From contig NZ_CP040106.1 of NCBI RefSeq assembly GCF_005281475.1, forward strand, positions 3,872,501-3,936,500: a stretch of 64,000 nt of DNA, in the 5' to 3' direction. The stretch is from Echinicola rosea (GTDB lineage Bacteria; Bacteroidota; Bacteroidia; Cytophagales; Cyclobacteriaceae). Position numbers and translations under genes: made by a program. This document shows positions 44,799 to 53,518 of this stretch, one piece after another. Within the stretch, counting starts at the first letter, position 1; each line of letters starts with the position of its first letter. The notes beneath the pieces are model-generated. The model saw nothing but the letters and a program-made list of their open reading frames with translations, had not been told where the DNA came from and made no database searches.

Positions 44799-46087
44799 GA
44801 TTGATCTTTGTCTCGTGGAATAATGGATTGATGTGGATCTTCTTGTGGATAGTTCAGGTTTTTGTCCAATTGCCTTTCCAGTTCTGGGGTAATGATATGT
44901 TCCAGTTTTTCGGCACTGTCGTGCACATGGTCAGGGGCTATATTCATATACTCGGTCATGTATAACTCCCAAAGCCTGTGAAGCCTGACAATCCTTCCTG
45001 CTTCTTTGATCCCTTTTTCTGTAAGCGATATATTAGATTGATTATCAGATAAATAACCTTCATTACCCAACTTTTTTATGGCGTATTGTGTCCGGAAGCT
45101 TTTTCCGGGAAAATTAGCATAAATTTCACCACAAGATAGGCCATCCTTGCCTTGTTCATTAGCGGCAAAAAGGGCTTTAAGAATATGATCACGGTGGATC
45201 TTGCGCTGGTAATTTCTCTTGGCAATCCACTTGGTCAGAATGCCTTTTTTGGTAGAAAAGAAGAAGGACAAAAAGGCGATTAGGGAAAGTACCATGACCA
45301 CCCATGGACCTGTGGGCATGTGGGGTAGCACAAATGAAATATAGGCTCCTACAATTCCTGAGATCACTGAAAAAATTACTGCGATCAACAACATCAGGCT
45401 TAAACGGTTGGTCCAAAATTTTGCGGCAGCAGCAGGAGTGATCAGCAAGGCAGCCATAAGCACGACACCAATGGCCTGAATACCGGTAACCACTGCCATC
45501 ACCATTAGTGAATTAAACAAAAATTCAAGTCGCTTGACCGGGAGTCCAATACTATCTGCAAAAGAACGGTTGAAAACCATTAGTTGGAATTCCTTATAAA
45601 AAAACAAGATGACCATGATGATGGCCAATGCCAAAAAGCCATAGACCCACAAGTCTTGGCCGACAATGGAAATCGCATTGCCAAAGATAAAATGATCCAA
45701 GCCTGAAAGGGAAGCATTTCCGCTTTGCTGGAGCTGGGTCATCATCACGATCCCCACACCAAAGAATATCGACAACACCGAAGCGATGACGGTATCTTCC
45801 TTGAGTTTGGTGGCGTTGGATACCCAAGTAATGGTATAAGTGGACAAAGCACCCGTAACGAATGCCCCGGAAACGATCCAATAGGGATTCTTGCTGCCCG
45901 AAAGCATAAAGGCCAAACAAACCCCCGGCAACACGGCATGTGAAATGGCATCTCCCACCAGTGCCTTTTTGTCCAAAAAGGTAAATGTTCCCACCATCGC
46001 AGCACTCACGGAAAGCAAAACAATTCCTGTGACGACCATGAGGACGTTGGGATCCTGAAAAGAAAAGAAATAGATGAATTCCTCCAT
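44795..46087 (-). CDS. metal ABC transporter permease fused to a DtxR/MntR-like domain
   Basis: A 430-residue protein with two parts. Residues 1-285 are a typical ABC-3 permease (GTFTFLDKKALVGDAISHAVLPGV in outline). After a basic linker the C-terminal 130 residues read as a winged helix (HILKALFAANEQGKDGLSCGEI, FRTQYAIKKLGNEGYLS, ISLTEKGI) plus the metal-sensing dimer region of MntR/DtxR: IVRLHRLWELYMTEYM, HDSAEKLEHI and DPHQSIIP, parallel to HRLWE/HEVAEELEHI/DPHGDPIP in the separate regulator of the same operon. The SH3/FeoA-like third domain is missing. It may sense metal at the transporter. Its start lies one base after the ATPase stop. Confidence 0.88.
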   Translation of the reverse strand: MEEFIYFFSFQDPNVLMVVTGIVLLSVSAAMVGTFTFLDKKALVGDAISHAVLPGVCLAFMLSGSKNPYWIVSGAFVTGALSTYTITWVSNATKLKEDTVIASVLSIFFGVGIVMMTQLQQSGNASLSGLDHFIFGNAISIVGQDLWVYGFLALAIIMVILFFYKEFQLMVFNRSFADSIGLPVKRLEFLFNSLMVMAVVTGIQAIGVVLMAALLITPAAAAKFWTNRLSLMLLIAVIFSVISGIVGAYISFVLPHMPTGPWVVMVLSLIAFLSFFFSTKKGILTKWIAKRNYQRKIHRDHILKALFAANEQGKDGLSCGEIYANFPGKSFRTQYAIKKLGNEGYLSDNQSNISLTEKGIKEAGRIVRLHRLWELYMTEYMNIAPDHVHDSAEKLEHIITPELERQLDKNLNYPQEDPHQSIIPRDKDQS

Positions 46088-46088
46088 A

Positions 46089-46877
46089 TCAGCTCTTTAA
46101 AGGGTTGAAATCACTTTTTTTGATCACTTCTCCAATATCGGTAAGTGTGGATAACTTACCACCATAGGTTTTGGTCAGTAGCTCCTCGGTAAGCACTTCC
46201 TTGGTGGGGCCAGAGGCTACCAAGTGCATATTGAGCATGATAAGCCAGTCGAAATAGGTGCCGGCTGAGTAGATGTCATGGTGGACGACGATTACTGTTT
46301 TACCACTGCCAGCCATTTCCCTGAACAGCTCCACCAGGGCTTTTTCCGTGCTCATGTCCACACCGGCAAATGGCTCATCCATAAAATAAATATCCGCTTG
46401 CTGTGCCAAAGCCCGAGCGATAAATACCCGCTGTTGTTGGCCACCGGATAGCTCACTGATCTGCCGCTTGGCGAATGCCTTCATGTTTACTTTGTCCAAA
46501 CACTCCAAGGCAAGTTCCTTCTCCTTCTTTCCAGGCCTTTTGAACAATCCCAAATGGTGATAGGTCCCCATCATGACAATGTCCAAAGCAGAGGCAGGAA
46601 AGTCCCAATCTACGGACTCACGCTGAGGGACATAACTTACCCTGTTTCTGACTTTGTTTAACTCCTGGTCAAACAATCTCGAGTAACCGCTATTGGCTTC
46701 GACAAGCCCCATGATGGCTTTGATAAGTGTTGATTTTCCGGCACCATTGGGACCTAGGATCCCAATCAGGGCGCCTGATGGCAAGGTAAGGTCGATGTTC
46801 CATAGTACAGGATTTTGACCATAACTGACCATCAGGTCATGTACCTCAACTACCGGATGCTCTATTTGTTGTATCAT
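46089..46877 (-). CDS. metal ABC transporter ATP-binding protein
   Basis: A 262-residue ABC ATPase: Walker A GPNGAGKST, Q-loop YVPQRESVDWDFP, signature LSGGQQQR, Walker B IYFMDEPFAGVD and H-loop VHHD. The sequence is of the ZnuC/MntB type that couples to ABC-3 permeases. It overlaps the end of the binding-protein gene by 32 bp. Works with the two permeases downstream in divalent metal uptake. Confidence 0.94.
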   Translation of the reverse strand: MIQQIEHPVVEVHDLMVSYGQNPVLWNIDLTLPSGALIGILGPNGAGKSTLIKAIMGLVEANSGYSRLFDQELNKVRNRVSYVPQRESVDWDFPASALDIVMMGTYHHLGLFKRPGKKEKELALECLDKVNMKAFAKRQISELSGGQQQRVFIARALAQQADIYFMDEPFAGVDMSTEKALVELFREMAGSGKTVIVVHHDIYSAGTYFDWLIMLNMHLVASGPTKEVLTEELLTKTYGGKLSTLTDIGEVIKKSDFNPLKS

Positions 46878-47790
46878 GCTGGTTCAGGTTATTTACAATC
46901 TCATCCACATTGGTCTTTACCATGCCCACATAGGTCCCCGCAGGGCCGTTGGGGTCTCCTAGGCTATCGGTGTATAATGGACCTGCAAGTGTTACTTGAT
47001 GTCCTTTCCGCTTACATCCTTCCACCACCGCTTTAATGGCCCGAGGAGAAATGGATTGCTCTACAAATATGGCTTTGATATCTTTTTCTATAATAAAACT
47101 GACTAAACTGGATACGTCGTTCAGTCCCGGTTCACTCAGAGTGGAAAGTCCTTGGAGCCCTTTCACCTCAATTTGGTAGGCCTTCCCAAAGTAAGAAAAG
47201 GCATCGTGTGCAGTGATCAGCACCTGTCCTTGATTGGTGATGGATTTGATCTTTTGAGTGCTATATTGGTCAAGCTCATCAAGTTGGGCCTTGAACTTTG
47301 CCCAGTTCGCATTGACATAAGATTTCCACGCTGGTTTTCTCTTTATGATTTCATCCTTTAGATTGCGCATGGCAATGCTCCAAAGGTGCACATCAAACCA
47401 AATGTGGGGATCCACAGTATTAGCATAATCCGGACTTGCAATCAATAGAGTAGGGGGGAGCGTTGCCCCTACATTGACGACAGGATGTGTCCGGGAAAAT
47501 TTATGCAGCACTTCTACCATTTTGCCTTCTAGGTGCAAGCCATGATAAACCACCAAATCGGCTTCAAACAACAAGTCCAGATCTCGCTGGGAGGCTTTGT
47601 ATAGGTGCGGATCTACGCCAACTGCCATGATCGGGGTCACGACAGCACTGTCACCGACCAGTGCCCTCACGCCATCGGCCATGATATTGGTGGTGGCAGT
47701 AATGCGAAACTTGCCCCTGTCCTCGCCATTTTCAAATTTACAACTACTTAGCAAAGCGAGACCGACGAAAAGCCAAAACCGTGTCCTCAT
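46846..47790 (-). CDS. metal ABC transporter substrate-binding protein (TroA/ZnuA family)
   Basis: A 314-residue exported lipoprotein (WLFVGLALLSSC lipobox) of the cluster 9 metal-binding family. The metal-site residues follow the family order: His in GVDPHLYKAS, His in VDPHIWFD, His in ITAHDAFSYFGKAY, and an acidic residue near AGPLYTDSLGDPNG. The His-rich acidic loop typical of ZnuA is absent, which leans toward Mn or Fe rather than Zn, but I would not call it. Its start overlaps the regulator stop (ATGA). Confidence 0.92.
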   Translation of the reverse strand: MRTRFWLFVGLALLSSCKFENGEDRGKFRITATTNIMADGVRALVGDSAVVTPIMAVGVDPHLYKASQRDLDLLFEADLVVYHGLHLEGKMVEVLHKFSRTHPVVNVGATLPPTLLIASPDYANTVDPHIWFDVHLWSIAMRNLKDEIIKRKPAWKSYVNANWAKFKAQLDELDQYSTQKIKSITNQGQVLITAHDAFSYFGKAYQIEVKGLQGLSTLSEPGLNDVSSLVSFIIEKDIKAIFVEQSISPRAIKAVVEGCKRKGHQVTLAGPLYTDSLGDPNGPAGTYVGMVKTNVDEIVNNLNQHDTTNRASGS

Positions 47791-48455
47791 GAAGTCTGAA
47801 TGATTAAGATGTTTGCAGCTACGTCTTTTGACATAAATAAGGTCTTTTTATTGTCCACTAATATTTCCAATGAGCCATCAAATTCCACTTTGTCGAGAAT
47901 CTTGATCCGGGCACCGATATAAGCACCTACTTTATCCAAATACCGGAGAAAAGCCGCACTGCTATCCTTGACCGCTACGATCTGTCCACCATCATTCATT
48001 TGAAGTTCGTTCAATGGCATTCGAGGACGTGCTTTTACATCGCCGTATTCATCTGGAATAGGATCACCATGAGGGTCATATTTTGGATTGCCCAAGAAAT
48101 CATCCAAGCGCTGGATCAGCAGGTTGGACTTAATGTGCTCCAACTCCTCGGCTACCTCGTGGACTTCATCCCAGCTAAACATCAGTTTCTCCACCAAGAA
48201 CACCTCCCAGAGGCGGTGCTTGCGAATAATCTGTAATGCTGACTTTTTGCCTTCCTCAGTGATGGTCACCCCATAATATTTCCGATAGTTGATCACCGCC
48301 TTATCGGACAACCTCCTGAGCATATCACTTACCGAAGCGGGCTTCGTCTTCATCTCTTTGGAGAGGTCGTTGGTGGACACATTGTGCTTACCATCATCCG
48401 ATAAGTGATAGATGGCTTTTAGGTAATTCTCTTCTGCGTAGGTCAATGATGGCAT
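47787..48455 (-). CDS. DtxR/MntR family metal-dependent repressor
   Basis: A 222-residue regulator with all three parts: winged helix (AEENYLKAIYHLSDDGKHNVSTNDLSKEM region, TKPASVSDMLRRLSDKAVINY), metal-binding dimer domain (KHRLWEVFLVEKLMF, HEVAEELEHI, DPHGDPIP) and a C-terminal FeoA/SH3-like domain (MPLNELQMNDGGQIVAVKD onward). First gene of the five-gene metal-uptake operon, overlapping the binding-protein gene by 4 bp. It should repress the operon when metal is bound; a matching operator lies in its own promoter. Mn is most likely by family, Fe is possible. Confidence 0.93.
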   Translation of the reverse strand: MPSLTYAEENYLKAIYHLSDDGKHNVSTNDLSKEMKTKPASVSDMLRRLSDKAVINYRKYYGVTITEEGKKSALQIIRKHRLWEVFLVEKLMFSWDEVHEVAEELEHIKSNLLIQRLDDFLGNPKYDPHGDPIPDEYGDVKARPRMPLNELQMNDGGQIVAVKDSSAAFLRYLDKVGAYIGARIKILDKVEFDGSLEILVDNKKTLFMSKDVAANILIIQTS

Positions 48456-48479
48456 TTCTTATCTCTAAAGTTATGAAAG

Positions 48480-48508
48480 CAAATATACAAACTTTAGGTA
48501 ATTCTAAA
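48480..48508 (-). promoter_or_regulatory. metal-operon promoter with embedded DtxR-type operator
   Basis: On the minus strand the -7 box TATATTTG (plus 48480-48487) lies 24 bp before the regulator start. The palindrome TTTAGGTAATTCTAAA (48493-48508) sits just upstream of it, inside the -33 to -7 spacer, where a bound repressor would block polymerase. The half-site TTTAG/CTAAA resembles DtxR/MntR operators. Confidence 0.6.
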
Positions 48509-48824
48509 AAAATATTTCATCACAAACTAAAACAGCTGTGGATAAGTCACTTTGATATGTGATCAGTGATTTAGTATATACTAAATAAAAATTACGTTTA
48601 TGTCTAAATATAGTTATAAAACATTGAAAAACAATACATAACGGACTTATTCACACACCCTAATTTTATCCATTAGGCCAACTGGACGGAGTTTCCAAAT
48701 TAGGCATAGTAGTTTACACATTCCAAAAATGTGGATAAGTAATAAGTAGAAAATAGATGTGGAGAAGGGATTTTGGTATCCGGGATTTAATATTAATACT
48801 GGAAAGAAACGGGATTAGCAATCC

Positions 48825-48859
48825 CCTTACCCGTCATTTAAGCATTGACTTGACACTAG
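48825..48859 (+). repeat. third copy of the TTGACTTGACA repeat end
   Basis: CCTTACCCGT starts at 48825 and TTGACTTGACACTAG at 48845, the same 20-nt spacing as in the copies near 219/239 and 6338/6358. The terminal 15-mer is the exact reverse complement of the left end at 76-90. Otherwise 48509-49062 is AT-rich intergenic DNA with no gene I can support. Confidence 0.55.
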
Positions 48860-49062
48860 GAGATGGTTATACCCGAAAGAGGTATAAACCGGAGGGTGGG
48901 AAATAACTCAGAATAGCAGGGAAATCACTTTTGAGAATATGGTGGCGCTGGATCAGGGATTCCTGTTGCTTGTGAAGGAATAAAAATGCCAAATTCAACC
49001 GGTCAATTTCAGAAAAAACTTCTCTTAAGCGTATTTTGGGAACATTGTCCCGGGTTGAACAA

Positions 49063-50172
49063 TTAGCTCGTCAGGTTTTCCACAAGCCGCAGCAACTTTC
49101 CCTTTTCGCTTTCCCAGGTGACCTCTTCACCAACTGGCCGGGTAAATTGCTGTCGATCGATCAAGGACTGAAGCTGCTCCAGACTGGGGAATGAAAAGTC
49201 CAATGCAGTGCCCGCAGGATAAGGTGATATCAGAGCTGTCCATAAGGGATTTTCTGGAATGATCATAGGAATTTTCATGGCCAAAGCTTCATACATCTTG
49301 GAAGGGATCTTGGACCAAATACTGGGAAGAGGTTGATAAGGCAAAAGTAGCACATCAGCCTCTTTCATAGCAGAAAATATCATTTGTTGATGGACGGGGC
49401 GATCACTAATCCGGAGGTCAATACCAGGTGAGTCCGCAGAAAGCTCCCTGATCTTTGACCTGAAGTCAGCCACCGGAGCATAGCCCACGATGAGCAATTG
49501 TGCATCAGGAAAGTGTGCCTTTATACGGTTGAACCATTGGATGCCGATATCGGTGCCATATGCCTTGGCAAGTGTTCCTGTTAAGATAAATTTAATTCCG
49601 GACTTAGGAAGATAAAAAGGGGGGCTGTCCTCCGCACTTTTATAGTACTTGTTTTCCAAAACCGAATAATTATGAATACGGGGAAATTCCAAGGGATAAC
49701 ACCTCTCGGCCATAAAATAATGGTCCACGAATGGCCTGGCGATTTTTTCCACAAGCTGTACATACCCCGCCGCTGGGTATCGGATCCATCGGCTTACGGT
49801 ATGGTTATGAAGGATGTTTTTGGCGTAATTTTCCTGCAAATCATAGATTAATCGAAATCCTATAAAAGGCTTCAGCAGCAGTGCAGGCAAGAGCAACTCA
49901 TACGTGGTGACGATTACCAACTTTGGTCGTATGCGGCATAGCCGGGAAAAAAAACGAAAAGGCACTAAAAGCCGAGCAGGGTGCAACCTGTCCTTTCCGA
50001 AGATTGAGATAAATTCAATATTTTCCAGTTTTGGCGGATTTTTTTCTAAAAATCCTATGATGTTAATGTGGTATTTATTTGTTTCACGAAGTGAAATTGC
50101 CAGCTTGTAAAAAGCCCTGCTATCGGTAAGCGGCTTTAATACGGAAGCGATGACAATGTTGGTTTTTTTCAT
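49063..50172 (-). CDS. family 4 glycosyltransferase
   Basis: A 369-residue GT-B glycosyltransferase without signal peptide. N-terminal Rossmann half (IVIASVLKPLTDSRAFYKLA), central YDLQENYAKN, and C-terminal donor-binding half with ILTGTLAKAYG, LLIVGYAP and the family motif SKIPSKMYEALAMKIPMIIPE (Glu of the E-x7-E type). It would add a sugar to a lipid or glycan acceptor at the cytoplasmic face. Divergent from dapD across 45 bp; no other surface-glycan genes around it, so the pathway is unknown. Confidence 0.82.
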   Translation of the reverse strand: MKKTNIVIASVLKPLTDSRAFYKLAISLRETNKYHINIIGFLEKNPPKLENIEFISIFGKDRLHPARLLVPFRFFSRLCRIRPKLVIVTTYELLLPALLLKPFIGFRLIYDLQENYAKNILHNHTVSRWIRYPAAGYVQLVEKIARPFVDHYFMAERCYPLEFPRIHNYSVLENKYYKSAEDSPPFYLPKSGIKFILTGTLAKAYGTDIGIQWFNRIKAHFPDAQLLIVGYAPVADFRSKIRELSADSPGIDLRISDRPVHQQMIFSAMKEADVLLLPYQPLPSIWSKIPSKMYEALAMKIPMIIPENPLWTALISPYPAGTALDFSFPSLEQLQSLIDRQQFTRPVGEEVTWESEKGKLLRLVENLTS

Positions 50173-50217
50173 GTATTCACGTGGTGTGCTTAACTAGAGC
50201 GAATCTAATATAAATTT

Positions 50218-51033
50218 ATGGAATTAAAGACGATCATTGAAAACGCCTGGGAAAACCGGGAATTGTTAAAGGAAAAGGATGTTGAAATCGCCATCAAAAC
50301 GGTCATCGAAGACCTTGACAAAGGTAAAATCCGGGTTGCCGAACCATTGGAAAATGGCGAGTGGCAGGTAAATGACTGGGTAAAGAAAGCGGTCATCCTT
50401 TATTTTCCCATTCAAAAAATGCGGACCATAGAAGTGGGACCGTTTGAATTTCATGATAAAATGGCCCTTAAAGCCGATTACGCAAAACAAGGAGTCCGTG
50501 TGGTTCCTCATGCCGTGGCCCGTTATGGCGCGTTTCTTGCAAAAGGTGTAGTGATGATGCCTTCATACGTGAACATCGGTGCATATGTGGACGGTGGCAC
50601 GATGGTGGATACTTGGGCTACAGTAGGTTCATGTGCCCAGATTGGCAAAGATGTGCACCTAAGTGGTGGTGTTGGTATTGGAGGGGTATTGGAGCCGGTA
50701 CAAGCTGCTCCAGTGATCATAGAGGATGGCGCATTTGTAGGATCAAGGGCGATTATCGTAGAAGGTGTACGAGTGGGCAAAGAGGCCGTTATCGGAGCCG
50801 GAGTGACACTGACAGCCAGTTCCAAAATCATTGACGTAACGGGTGACGAACCCAAAGAATACAGAGGATATGTGCCTCCAAGGTCGGTAGTGATCCCGGG
50901 ATCCATTACCAAAAAGTTTGCCGCTGGAGAATATCAGGTGCCATGTGCTTTGATCATAGGTCAGCGCAAGGAATCTACAGATCGCAAAACCTCACTAAAC
51001 GAGGCACTGCGTGAAAATAACGTAGCGGTCTAG
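50218..51033 (+). CDS. dapD: 2,3,4,5-tetrahydropyridine-2,6-dicarboxylate N-succinyltransferase
   Basis: A 271-residue enzyme with an N-terminal helical domain and a left-handed beta-helix of hexapeptide repeats (YVNIGAYVDGGTMVDTWATVGSCAQIG in outline, VGIGGVLEPVQAAPVIIEDGAFVGSRAIIVEGV in outline), the exact pattern of DapD. It transfers succinyl from succinyl-CoA to tetrahydrodipicolinate in the lysine and meso-diaminopimelate pathway, needed for peptidoglycan. ATG 50218 is used. Housekeeping gene; no other dap gene adjoins. Confidence 0.96.
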   Translation: MELKTIIENAWENRELLKEKDVEIAIKTVIEDLDKGKIRVAEPLENGEWQVNDWVKKAVILYFPIQKMRTIEVGPFEFHDKMALKADYAKQGVRVVPHAVARYGAFLAKGVVMMPSYVNIGAYVDGGTMVDTWATVGSCAQIGKDVHLSGGVGIGGVLEPVQAAPVIIEDGAFVGSRAIIVEGVRVGKEAVIGAGVTLTASSKIIDVTGDEPKEYRGYVPPRSVVIPGSITKKFAAGEYQVPCALIIGQRKESTDRKTSLNEALRENNVAV

Positions 51034-51124
51034 CTTCCCGGTTTCCACTTATGTACGACAGGTATCATCAAAAATGCCCACGACCAAAATGGGTGGATAA
51101 TTAGGACAAAACAAACAAGGGAAT

Positions 51125-51724
51125 ATGATTAAGAAATCAATTTTGGGGCTGTGCATCTGTACAGCCCTTTTTTCGGGATGTGGAAATGGTGGAACTTCCA
51201 AAGGCGACACGCTCTTTAACGAGGGAAACTATCAAGAGGCTATTGCTGCTTATTCGGATCAACTGGCCACCAAGCCAAAAAATGTAAATGCACTGTACAG
51301 TAGGGGCCGGGCATATGAAGAGCTAGGTGACCTTGAAAGTGCCAAGGCCGATTTTGAAGCCGGATACAAGCAGGATGACAAAAATATTAAGCTTCTTATG
51401 GCACTTTCCAACGTTTATCAAAAGGAAGGTAACCACGAACGCTCACTGCTATATGCCGAATACGCTACGGCACTTCCGGGGGCGCCTGCCATGGCCAATT
51501 TCATGAAAGCCAGGGCACTTCACCAGATCGGTAGTACCGAAGAAGCGATGAAAGAATATTCTGCAGCGATCGAAAAGGACAAAGATTTTGGTCAAGCATA
51601 CTACTATCGCGGAGTACTTAAATATGCGACCGAAAAACAACGCAGTGCCTGTACGGACTTCAAAAAAGCCGTATCGCTTAATTATGCACCAGCCGAATCG
51701 GCCATGGAAAAATACTGTAAGTAA
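51125..51724 (+). CDS. TPR-repeat lipoprotein
   Basis: A 199-residue exported protein with a lipoprotein signal (SILGLCICTALFSGC, Cys about 19) and four or so TPR units (YQEAIAAYSDQLATKPKNVNALYSRG, YEELGDLESAKADFEAGYKQ, NHERSLLYAEYATALPGAP, YSAAIEKDKDFGQAYYYRG; each written in outline). It should act as a protein-interaction scaffold at the inner or outer membrane. It starts 91 bp after dapD on the same strand and has its own terminator, so may be co-transcribed with dapD. Confidence 0.85.
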   Translation: MIKKSILGLCICTALFSGCGNGGTSKGDTLFNEGNYQEAIAAYSDQLATKPKNVNALYSRGRAYEELGDLESAKADFEAGYKQDDKNIKLLMALSNVYQKEGNHERSLLYAEYATALPGAPAMANFMKARALHQIGSTEEAMKEYSAAIEKDKDFGQAYYYRGVLKYATEKQRSACTDFKKAVSLNYAPAESAMEKYCK

Positions 51725-51738
51725 GTCATCTGCTCAAA

Positions 51739-51770
51739 CAAAGGCCTAAGGTGAAAATCCTAGGCCTTTG
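51739..51770 (+). terminator. intrinsic terminator after the TPR lipoprotein gene
   Basis: CAAAGGCCTA (51739-51748) pairs with TAGGCCTTTG (51761-51770), followed by TTTTTG on the plus strand, 15 bp after the stop. Confidence 0.85.
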
Positions 51771-51818
51771 TTTTTGTGGCTTCGGCTCCACTCAGCCACC
51801 GTTTAAGTGAATAATAAG

Positions 51819-51983
51819 GGATCAAGCAATATTTATTGGAAGACGAATGTTGACATGGTCTAGTGTAATCTTTCAATGCAGGCCCAACATGCACTTGGTG
51901 CCTTTGGGCCTTTATGGCATTTTTATGTGTCGGGGGCTTTTTCATTTAAGTTAACTGGCAGTTCCCAACTTTTCCGCTTGATC
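51819..51983 (+). mobile_element. internally deleted copy of the 355-bp MITE-like element
   Basis: The ends GGATCAAGCAATATTT (left) and CCAACTTTTCCGCTTGATC (right) match the two ends of the element at 11531-11885 in reverse orientation. After ACATGGTCT the sequence jumps to GTGTAATCTTTCAATG, so about 195 bp of the longer copy are missing. Flanking 9-mers AATAATAAG and CATATTAAG agree at 7 of 9 positions, a decayed duplication. The 102-codon frame of the other copy is destroyed. Confidence 0.6.
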
Positions 51984-51999
51984 CATATTAAGCAACGGT

Positions 52000-53208
52000 T
52001 TATCTGAGTTCAATTCCAATTTCATGTTTTTCGGCCCACGTAAGACCATTGGGGAGGTTTAGGGAGTGGAGTATTAGTTGGATAACTTTGGTCTTATCTT
52101 TAGGGGACTGTTTTGGAGAGCGGTGTACCAATAAGGGATGCATTAAGTGAACGCCACCTGCATCGACTTCCACGATGGTTGGCAGTCGTTTGGAAGCCAT
52201 CAACTGGATTTGGTCATTAGTCTTCTTTTCTTGGTGTGTCCCTGGAAATACTTCCATGGCACCCTTTTCCTCAAACGCTTCCTCTAAATGGATCCTCACG
52301 ATCAGTCCGTTTTTCAATATCTGGGACGGAGGACAGACCTTGAAATAACCGGCTGATTCACGCCAATCAGCAAATCCGGGCAATTGCGCTTTGTGTTTTA
52401 CATCGATGGTGGTGTCCTGGTGCCAACGTACGTTTAAATTGCTTTGGGAGTCAATAAGAGCTACTTTGGTCACAAAAAGATCAATATCCACTGCATTTAG
52501 GATTGTGGTTAAATGTTCATTGAATATCAACCGTGAGAGTTCAGGTATTTCTTGAAATAGAGATTTGGTCAATGAAGACGGACGATTGGAGGAGGTTTTC
52601 TTTTGATGCTCCACGATCAGGCCAGTGATCATCTTGATTTCTTTCTGAGCATAAATTTGGGGAAAAACATAGGAACCTCTCTCATGTAATTTCCAATCCA
52701 GTGCAGTCAATCGCTGCCTATTGAGTGGAGACGAAGGCTGCTCATCCGTAACGGCTGCCTGCATTTTATCCCTGTCAAGTACTGTAGAAGAAGGCTCGGG
52801 ATTATTTATCGCTGCAATTCCATTTTCCAGTTCCTCGACCAATCCACTTAACCGTTTGAAAAAAGTGAAATCCTGATATTGTTTAAGCGTTTCCACTAAC
52901 TCTGTCAGTTTAGCTTGATCATGGGCAGTTAGAGGGATGTGAGTTATCGAAAAAGCAGGGTCTTCATAGCTATAAAACTTCTTTTCTGAGACCACGATAG
53001 GAGCGTTATACCCTGATTCCTCACTGCGCATGTGCTGCAGGTCCATTTGAATGGTCCTTTTGCTTACTCCTTTGTCCACACCATCGAAATGACATATTGC
53101 CTCAGAACAAGCGGCGATCAGGTCCTTTAACGTCCACTTTCGTTGCCTGTCCTTTAGGCATTTGTCAATGGTTATATAACGTATTAAGGCATATTTATTT
53201 GCTGCCAT
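52000..53208 (-). CDS. WYL-regulator-type HTH N-terminus fused to a PhyH-type 2-oxoglutarate dioxygenase
   Basis: A 402-residue protein with two parts. Residues 1-134 match the N-terminal half of Bacteroidota WYL-type regulators: ALIRYITIDKCLKDRQRKWT, DKGVSKRTIQMDLQHMRSEE (winged HTH), YNAPIVVSEKKFYSYEDPAF and an IPLTAHDQAKL helical section. After a linker (135-165), in place of the WYL domain, residues 166-400 carry a phytanoyl-CoA dioxygenase fold: WHQD (His263, Asp265), PGTHQ and the distal LLVHRSP (His362), a full Fe(II) facial triad. The usual 2OG-binding Arg about ten residues later appears to be Lys. Monocistronic; the upstream 310 bp are AT-rich without clear sites. Either a DNA-binding dioxygenase sensor or a hydroxylase with its own targeting domain. 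Confidence 0.75.
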   Translation of the reverse strand: MAANKYALIRYITIDKCLKDRQRKWTLKDLIAACSEAICHFDGVDKGVSKRTIQMDLQHMRSEESGYNAPIVVSEKKFYSYEDPAFSITHIPLTAHDQAKLTELVETLKQYQDFTFFKRLSGLVEELENGIAAINNPEPSSTVLDRDKMQAAVTDEQPSSPLNRQRLTALDWKLHERGSYVFPQIYAQKEIKMITGLIVEHQKKTSSNRPSSLTKSLFQEIPELSRLIFNEHLTTILNAVDIDLFVTKVALIDSQSNLNVRWHQDTTIDVKHKAQLPGFADWRESAGYFKVCPPSQILKNGLIVRIHLEEAFEEKGAMEVFPGTHQEKKTNDQIQLMASKRLPTIVEVDAGGVHLMHPLLVHRSPKQSPKDKTKVIQLILHSLNLPNGLTWAEKHEIGIELR

Positions 53209-53518
53209 GTTAGTTTACTTTAGGTAAAAAAAAGAATATTTAAGTGTTCACGCAAGGTTTTTACGTTAAATAAAATGTATTTAATGATAATTAAAATGAT
53301 ATTAATATAAATATTGCTAATTACTATTTGCAATTTTTCATCTTAAATACAGTGCAAGGAGTTGATCATCCGGAGTGAAGTCGAAGGATGTCAAATTCAA
53401 CTTAGGTTATTCCACAATGAAATTACTTTTATGATGAAAGATTTGATGTGGATAATGTTTGTGCTGTGAATGGGCTTGAGTAAATTTCGGGTATAATTCA
53501 CACTCATTAATAAATGAT

